Notes under the pieces: generated by a model
The model's database searches: none
Seen by the model: only the letters and a program-made list of their open reading frames with translations
What the model was told of the DNA's origin: nothing
Assembly: GCA_903958915.1 (NCBI GenBank)
Contig: CAJBVC010000749.1
Span: forward strand, 1-10,379
From: an uncultured beta proteobacterium
GTDB taxonomy: Bacteria; Pseudomonadota; Gammaproteobacteria; Burkholderiales; Burkholderiaceae_C
Length of the DNA: 10,379 nucleotides
Reading direction: 5' to 3'
Part shown: positions 6,350 to 10,379 of the stretch, in pieces
Layout: each line of letters begins with the position of its first letter
Numbering within the stretch: the stretch's first letter is position 1
Translations under genes and position numbers: made by a program

Positions 6350-7249
6350 TTACTTATTGGACAGCCCCCAGACGTAAGCGGCCAGGACATGAATCTGTCC
6401 ATCGGTCAGCTTGCCCGCCTGTGCCGGCATTTGATTCACCTTACCTTGGTTGATCATAGCGGCAATGGCCGCTTCACCAAAGCCATGCAACCAAACGTTG
6501 TCGGTCAGATTCGCAGAGCCGACCGCCTGCATACCTTTGGCGTCCGGACCATGGCATGCCGCGCACACGGCAAACTTCTCTTTACCCAACTGGGCACGCA
6601 CGGAATCGTGAGGGCTGTTGGAGAGACTCAACACATATTGGGCAACGTTCTTGACATCGTCAGCCGTTCCGAGAGCCGCTGCCATGGGCGGCATATTTCC
6701 AATGCGTCCCAGATTGAGCGTCTCTTTGATCTTGTCTGGCGTCCCGCCGTGCAACCAATCATTGTCGGTCAAGTTAGGAAACCCCTTGGAACCACGCGCA
6801 TCAGAACCGTGACACTGCGAGCAGTTGTTCATGAACAGCCGCTCACCGATGGCCTTGGCTTTTGGATCACGGGAAACGTCTTCCACCGGCATCGCCGTAA
6901 ACTTGGCGTACAGCGGCGCGACCTCAGCGTTTCCCTTTGCCACTTCGCGGTCGTACTGATCCTGTTGTGACCATTTTGCGGTGCCGGCAAAACTGCCCAT
7001 GCCAGGATACAGCACCAGATAAAGAACACCGAAGATGATGGTGATGATAAATAAACCGACCCACCAGCGCGGCAACGGATTGTTCATCTCGCGCAAATCA
7101 CCATCCCAGACGTGCCCCGTCGTGTTGTCGTTCGCTGTCATGGCCCGGGCCTTGCCACTGAACCACAACAAAATCGCACAGGCAAGAATACTTACCGCTG
7201 TGATGCCAGCTACATAAATCGACCAAAAACTACTTGTAAAGTCGCTCAT
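6350..7249 (-). CDS. ccoP: cbb3-type cytochrome c oxidase subunit III, dihaem cytochrome c
   Basis: A 299-aa membrane-anchored dihaem cytochrome that passes electrons from periplasmic cytochrome c to CcoO/CcoN. The N-terminal FixP_N region has two membrane segments (about 8-30 and 63-81) separated by HVWDGDLREMNNPLPRWW, a family signature. Two haem c domains follow. The first has CSQCH (Cys143, Cys146, His147) with a likely Met ligand in NMPPM. The second has CAACH (Cys229, Cys232, His233) with QMPA (Met274). The repeated NLTDNxWLHG after each haem site shows the internal duplication of the family. The start ATG at 7249 has AAGGA 6 nt upstream. It is the fourth gene of ccoNOQP, 21 bp after ccoQ, and the operon ends in an intrinsic terminator 42 bp downstream. 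Confidence 0.97.
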   Translation of the reverse strand: MSDFTSSFWSIYVAGITAVSILACAILLWFSGKARAMTANDNTTGHVWDGDLREMNNPLPRWWVGLFIITIIFGVLYLVLYPGMGSFAGTAKWSQQDQYDREVAKGNAEVAPLYAKFTAMPVEDVSRDPKAKAIGERLFMNNCSQCHGSDARGSKGFPNLTDNDWLHGGTPDKIKETLNLGRIGNMPPMAAALGTADDVKNVAQYVLSLSNSPHDSVRAQLGKEKFAVCAACHGPDAKGMQAVGSANLTDNVWLHGFGEAAIAAMINQGKVNQMPAQAGKLTDGQIHVLAAYVWGLSNK

Positions 7250-7270
7250 TTCATTTCCTTATTCGGTGGT

Positions 7271-7408
7271 TCAATCCTGCTCAAAAGGCAGGTTGGCAGC
7301 TTCCGTAAAGTCGGATGACCGCCGCTTGGACCAGGCCCACCACACAATGCCAATAAAGGTCGCAAAACTGGCCACCGTGGCCACTGACCGCAAAATATTG
7401 ATATCCAT
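7271..7408 (-). CDS. ccoQ (fixQ): cbb3-type cytochrome c oxidase subunit CcoQ
   Basis: A 45-aa small membrane subunit, easily missed by gene callers. It reads MDINILRSVATVASFATFIG, then IVWWAWSKRRSSDFTEAANL and PFEQD. It has one membrane segment (about 6-26), a positive RR stop-transfer, and the typical ending AANLPFEQD, close to the '(A)ANLPF' tail of CcoQ proteins. CcoQ stabilises the oxidase complex and the interaction of CcoP with CcoNO. It lies between ccoO (17-bp gap) and ccoP (21-bp gap) on the same strand, the standard place. The ribosome-binding site is weak (GGGG about 8 nt upstream). Identification rests on position plus tail motif and is confident. Confidence 0.92.
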   Translation of the reverse strand: MDINILRSVATVASFATFIGIVWWAWSKRRSSDFTEAANLPFEQD

Positions 7409-7425
7409 GGCGTGTACCCCGGCGT

Positions 7426-8052
7426 TTACTTCAGGGCCAGGCCAAGGACCTGGAGATAGGCGATCACGGCTTCAAGTTCGGTCTTGCCCTTGACTTCTTC
7501 GCTCGATTTGGCAATTTGCTCGTCGGTGTAGGGCACGCCCACCTTGCGCAGTGCTCGCATGTTCGCCGGAATCACTTCAGCATCTACCACCGACTTGGCA
7601 AGCCATGGATAGGCTGGCATATTCGACTCAGGCACCAGGTCACGCGGATTGGTCATGTGGATCACATGCCAGTTGTCACTGTACTTGCCACCAACACGTG
7701 CCAGATCCGGACCTGTGCGCTTGCTACCCCACTGGAAAGGGTGGTCGTAGACAGACTCACCGGCCACTGAATAGTGCCCGTAGCGCAAAGTTTCCGCACG
7801 GAACGGACGAATCATCTGCGAATGGCAGTTGTAGCAGCCCTCACGGGTATAAATGTCACGGCCCGCCAATTGGAGCGCGGTGTAGGGTTGCACCCCTTTG
7901 ATGGGTTCTGTTGTCGACTTTTGAAAGAACAGCGGAACGATCTCCACCAGGCCGCCGACCAGCAGCACCAGCAGGATGAGCACGATCATCAGGAAGTTGT
8001 TGGTCTCGATGCTTTCGTGAGACAAACCAGATTTTGCGTTGTTATTGGACAT
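7426..8052 (-). CDS. ccoO: cbb3-type cytochrome c oxidase subunit II, monohaem cytochrome c
   Basis: A 208-aa membrane-anchored monohaem cytochrome c that passes electrons from CcoP to the CcoN low-spin haem. Residues about 19-43 are the membrane anchor ([20 protein letters not shown]). [14 protein letters not shown] carries the haem site (Cys73, Cys76, His77). [40 protein letters not shown] and [10 protein letters not shown] are CcoO signatures, Met145 in the last being the likely haem ligand. I chose the ATG at 8052, which gives MSNNNAKSG, because GAGGGA (8065-8060) lies 7 nt upstream. An in-frame TTG at 8082 would extend the protein by ten residues inside ccoN and has no better support. 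It starts 13 bp after the ccoN stop. Confidence 0.96.
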   Translation of the reverse strand: MSNNNAKSGLSHESIETNNFLMIVLILLVLLVGGLVEIVPLFFQKSTTEPIKGVQPYTALQLAGRDIYTREGCYNCHSQMIRPFRAETLRYGHYSVAGESVYDHPFQWGSKRTGPDLARVGGKYSDNWHVIHMTNPRDLVPESNMPAYPWLAKSVVDAEVIPANMRALRKVGVPYTDEQIAKSSEEVKGKTELEAVIAYLQVLGLALK

Positions 8053-8065
8053 GGTTAGTTCCCTC

Positions 8066-9502
8066 TCAAGCGTGTGCAGCAACAGGTGGAACGTTGACGC
8101 TCACGGCTCTGCCAGCCGTCGCAGTCTTGAGTGTGTTCCAGAGCATGATTACCATACCGGTGAGGTACAGCGTGCCGCCCAGCAAGCGCAATACATAGAA
8201 CGGATAGGTCGCCTTTACCGACTCGACAAAGGTGTAGGTCAGCGTACCGTCGGCGTTGATGGCACGCCACATCAGACCCTGCATCACCCCGGCAATCCAC
8301 ATTGCCGCAATGTAGATCACGATGCCGATGGTCGCAGTCCAGAAATGCACTTCAATTGCCTTGACGCTGTACATCTGCTTTTGACCGAACAGGCGAGGAA
8401 TGAGGTAGTACATGGAGCCCATGGATACCAGGCCAACCCAGCCCAAGGCACCGGAGTGCACGTGACCCACAGTCCAATCGGTGTAGTGGCTCAATGCATT
8501 GACAGTCTTGATCGACATCATCGGGCCTTCAAAGGTGCTCATGCCATAGAAAGACAGCGACACGATCACGAAACGCAGGATCGGGTCATCACGCAGTTTG
8601 TGCCATGCGCCCGACAGGGTCATTACGCCATTGATCATGCCGCCCCAGCTTGGTGCCAGCAGAATCAGGGAGAACACCATACCCACGGACTGCGTCCAGT
8701 CTGGCAAAGCGGTGTAATGCAGGTGGTGCGGACCCGCCCACATGTAGGTGAAGATCAACGCCCAGAAGTGAACGATGGACAGGCGGTAGCTGTACACGGG
8801 ACGACCCGCTTGCTTGGGGATGAAGTAGTACATCATGCCCAAGAATGCGGCTGTCAGGAAGAAGCCTACGGCGTTGTGACCATACCACCATTGAATCATG
8901 GCATCTTGCACACCGGCATAAGCCGAATAGGACTTCATCGCGCCCGCAGGGATCTCGGCGCTGTTGACAATATGCAGAATCGCCACAGCAATGATGAAGG
9001 CACCAAAAAACCAGTTTGCTACGTAGATGTGCTTGACTTTACGTGTGCCAACAGTGCCAAAAAAGACCACGGCATAAGCCACCCAGATCAGCGTGATCAG
9101 AATATCGATGGGCCACTCCAGTTCCGCATATTCCTTACCGGTGGTGTATCCCAGCGGCAAGGTCACGGCAGCCAGCACGATGACGAGTTGCCAGCCCCAA
9201 AAGGTAAAGGAGGCCAGTTTGTCGCTGAACAGGCGTACCTGGCAGGTTCTCTGCACAACGTAATACACGGTTGCAAACAGCGCACAACCCCCAAACGCGA
9301 AAATAACCGCGTTGGTATGCAATGGCCGCAAGCGGCCATAACTCAGCCAAGAAATACCCAGATTGAGCTCCGGCCAGGCGAGCTGGGCAGCGATGATCAC
9401 GCCGACCAGCATACCCACCACACCCCAAACAACGGTCATGATGGCGAACTGCCGCACAACGGTGTCGTTGTATACAGTCGCACTTTGGTTAGGAAATGCC
9501 AT
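8066..9502 (-). CDS. ccoN: cbb3-type cytochrome c oxidase subunit I
   Basis: A 478-aa catalytic subunit of the haem-copper oxidase, C family, with about twelve membrane helices. It reduces oxygen to water with high affinity and pumps protons. Metal ligands are visible and keep the spacing of Pseudomonas stutzeri CcoN with an offset of two. His62 in RPLHTN is a low-spin haem b ligand. His209 in [10 protein letters not shown], and His259 and His260 in GPHHLHYT, bind CuB. Tyr253 in [10 protein letters not shown] is the cross-linked tyrosine. The [10 protein letters not shown] pair provides the haem b3 and second low-spin haem ligands. [20 protein letters not shown] is a cbb3 hallmark. The start ATG at 9502 has GAGG 5 nt upstream. 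It is the first gene of ccoNOQP, preceded by a near-consensus FNR box centred about 65 bp upstream. Confidence 0.98.
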   Translation of the reverse strand: MAFPNQSATVYNDTVVRQFAIMTVVWGVVGMLVGVIIAAQLAWPELNLGISWLSYGRLRPLHTNAVIFAFGGCALFATVYYVVQRTCQVRLFSDKLASFTFWGWQLVIVLAAVTLPLGYTTGKEYAELEWPIDILITLIWVAYAVVFFGTVGTRKVKHIYVANWFFGAFIIAVAILHIVNSAEIPAGAMKSYSAYAGVQDAMIQWWYGHNAVGFFLTAAFLGMMYYFIPKQAGRPVYSYRLSIVHFWALIFTYMWAGPHHLHYTALPDWTQSVGMVFSLILLAPSWGGMINGVMTLSGAWHKLRDDPILRFVIVSLSFYGMSTFEGPMMSIKTVNALSHYTDWTVGHVHSGALGWVGLVSMGSMYYLIPRLFGQKQMYSVKAIEVHFWTATIGIVIYIAAMWIAGVMQGLMWRAINADGTLTYTFVESVKATYPFYVLRLLGGTLYLTGMVIMLWNTLKTATAGRAVSVNVPPVAAHA

Positions 9503-9558
9503 TTTTACCTCTTCTTAAATTACCTGGCGGCAAGTCTCCAATGCCGCACACGTTCAAC

Positions 9559-9576
9559 GTTTGACCAATATCAAAC
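9559..9576 (-). promoter_or_regulatory. Near-consensus FNR/ANR box upstream of ccoN
   Basis: The plus-strand sequence GTTTGAC-CAAT-ATCAAAC is palindromic with 7-bp arms and one mismatch. The core at 9561-9574 differs from TTGAT-N4-ATCAA at one position (C for T in the left half). The centre, 9567.5, is about 65 bp from the ccoN start, so a class II site at -41.5 would give a transcript start near 9526 and a short leader. Control of ccoNOQP by FNR/ANR is well known in proteobacteria. The site fits that, but activation here is inferred. Confidence 0.8.
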
Positions 9577-9600
9577 TCGATGGAAAAGACCCTCTTTTTT

Positions 9601-9738
9601 TTAGGATTCTTTCAGTATTCTTTCACCCTCCGCCTCGACATCTTCAAACTGGCCACGGTAAATGGCCCACCACAAGCCCCCGAGAATGAAAAAAACCAGA
9701 ATAACCGACAGGGGTATCAGCAAGTAGAGGATGTCCAT
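9601..9738 (-). CDS. ccoS: cbb3 oxidase maturation protein CcoS
   Basis: A 45-aa membrane protein, MDILYLLIPLSVILVFFILG then GLWWAIYRGQFEDVEAEGER and ILKES. One hydrophobic helix spans about residues 4-26. The Y-x-x-QF-(D/E)-D-x-E-x-E-(G)-x-x-IL ending is the CcoS signature. CcoS is needed for incorporation of haem b and CuB into CcoN in Rhodobacter. The ATG at 9738 overlaps the ccoI stop by one base (TGATG), so translation is coupled. The longer reading frame extending upstream of this ATG lies inside ccoI and is not expected to be used. The gap to ccoN is 98 bp and contains an FNR box but no clear terminator, so some ccoIS transcripts may continue into ccoNOQP. Confidence 0.93.
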   Translation of the reverse strand: MDILYLLIPLSVILVFFILGGLWWAIYRGQFEDVEAEGERILKES

Positions 9739-10379
9739 CAGCGTAAAGATTCCAGGGAAAGTCGACGGGAAAGTCGCAAAGCATTCAGTACCACGATGAG
9801 TGAGCTGGTCGCCATGCCAAGGCCTGCCGCCCACGCGGGCAGCCAACCCGCAACCGCCAGCGGGATACAGGCAGCGTTGTAAGCCAGGGCCCACCATAGA
9901 TTCTGCCTCACTATTGCCATCGTCCGGCGCGCCAGGAGGATTGATTGCGCAATCGCCATCAAATTACCCCCGAGCACCACAAAGTCCGCCTGAGCCTGGG
10001 CCAGTGGAACGGCCTGCCCAAAGGCAAAAGACACATTCGCACCGGCCAACACCGGACCATCATTCAGCCCATCCCCGACCATACATACCGTGCGGCCCTG
10101 TCCCTGCAACTCCGTGAGTATGCTGAGCTTGTCCTGGGGAGTGCAGCCGCCGCGCGCAGTGCCGATAGACGCTTGTAGTGCAACACGTTGCACACTTGCA
10201 GGGCTATCACCCGAGAGCATTTGTACTTGTATCTGAGCCTCGCGTAGAACCTGTAACGTTGGAATAGCTTGGGAGCGCAATCCTTCGGCCAGTTCAAAGG
10301 TGGCAAGCCAACCCGAGGCGTCTGCCATGTACACCCGCAAACCGGCCTCATCAGGTTCAGGCAGACCACAATGGCGCGC
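9738..10379 (-). CDS. ccoI (fixI): Copper-transporting P-type ATPase CcoI/FixI, C-terminal part (truncated by window edge)
   Basis: The last 213 residues of a P1B-type ATPase; the frame is open to the window edge. It contains end-of-P-domain motifs: MLSGDSPAS, CTPQDKLSIL with the conserved Lys, and the hinge VGDGLNDGPVLAGANVSFAF. The final two membrane helices carry metal-site residues seen in Cu(I)-ATPases: NLWWALAYNAACIPLAVAGW with the Tyr-Asn pair, and MATSSLIVVLNALRL with the M-x-x-S-S motif. The N-terminal metal-binding, CPC and DKTGT parts lie outside the window. CcoI (CopA2 type) exports copper to the periplasm for CuB insertion in cbb3 oxidase rather than for copper resistance. The one-base overlap with ccoS and the downstream ccoNOQP support the CcoI assignment over a CopA-type efflux pump. 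Confidence 0.92.
   Translation of the reverse strand, partial: ARHCGLPEPDEAGLRVYMADASGWLATFELAEGLRSQAIPTLQVLREAQIQVQMLSGDSPASVQRVALQASIGTARGGCTPQDKLSILTELQGQGRTVCMVGDGLNDGPVLAGANVSFAFGQAVPLAQAQADFVVLGGNLMAIAQSILLARRTMAIVRQNLWWALAYNAACIPLAVAGWLPAWAAGLGMATSSLIVVLNALRLSRRLSLESLR

Noticed and set aside
9584..9598. AAAAGA-CCC-TCTTTT inverted repeat after ccoS as a possible terminator
   Set aside because: The stem has only six mostly A-T pairs and a 3-nt loop, with only four T residues on the minus strand, so it is too weak to call.
8039..9604. A 521-codon open frame on the plus strand, antisense to ccoN
   Set aside because: It lies wholly over ccoN, whose ligands and signatures are unambiguous. 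Its translation is low-complexity and rich in His, Gln and Arg with no family motif, as expected of a shadow frame in GC-rich coding DNA.
9739..9897. An N-terminal extension of ccoS making a 98-aa protein
   Set aside because: The extra 53 residues lie inside ccoI in another frame and have no CcoS character. The ATG at 9738 gives the standard CcoS length and a TGATG junction.

Overview
The window looks like a chromosomal segment of a beta-proteobacterium, most likely of the Comamonadaceae (Rhodoferax/Polaromonas/Acidovorax-like). This is judged from protein style, moderate-to-high GC, and the grouping of a cbb3 oxidase locus with fnr and hemN. The organism would be a respiring facultative or microaerophilic bacterium that also uses the methylmalonyl-CoA route. 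No mobile element, tRNA, rRNA, CRISPR array or phage gene is visible. No gene-free stretch exceeds about 120 bp.

Left part (1-1672): the 5' part of a methylmalonyl-CoA mutase gene (minus strand, running off the left edge) is divergent from a GntR/FCD regulator (plus strand). They share a 96-bp AT-rich promoter region with small inverted repeats, which suggests local control of propionate or branched-chain acyl-CoA metabolism.

Middle (1694-5036, minus strand): a tightly packed set reads hemN, a TauE/SafE (DsbD_2-like) membrane protein, dusA, then an 83-aa protein of unknown function. Junctions are a 9-bp gap, an ATGA overlap and a TGATG overlap, so this is almost certainly one translationally coupled operon. 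It is divergent from fnr (5152-5955, plus). The 115-bp gap holds a perfect FNR box with 8-bp arms, nearly equidistant from both start codons.

Right part (5967-10379, minus strand): the cbb3-type cytochrome c oxidase locus, in transcription order ccoI (3' part only), ccoS, ccoN, ccoO, ccoQ, ccoP, a strong intrinsic terminator, then a short ccoH/fixH. A near-consensus FNR box precedes ccoN. A second terminator follows ccoH and overlaps its stop codon. No ccoG lies between ccoP and ccoH, where it is often found.

Together, the genes from 2943 to 10379 form an oxygen-limitation respiratory module. FNR senses low oxygen. HemN makes haem without oxygen. CcoNOQP is the high-affinity terminal oxidase. 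CcoI, CcoS, CcoH and probably the TauE-like protein supply copper and assembly functions. I see a well-known type of locus with some notable details of arrangement, and no clear undescribed system.
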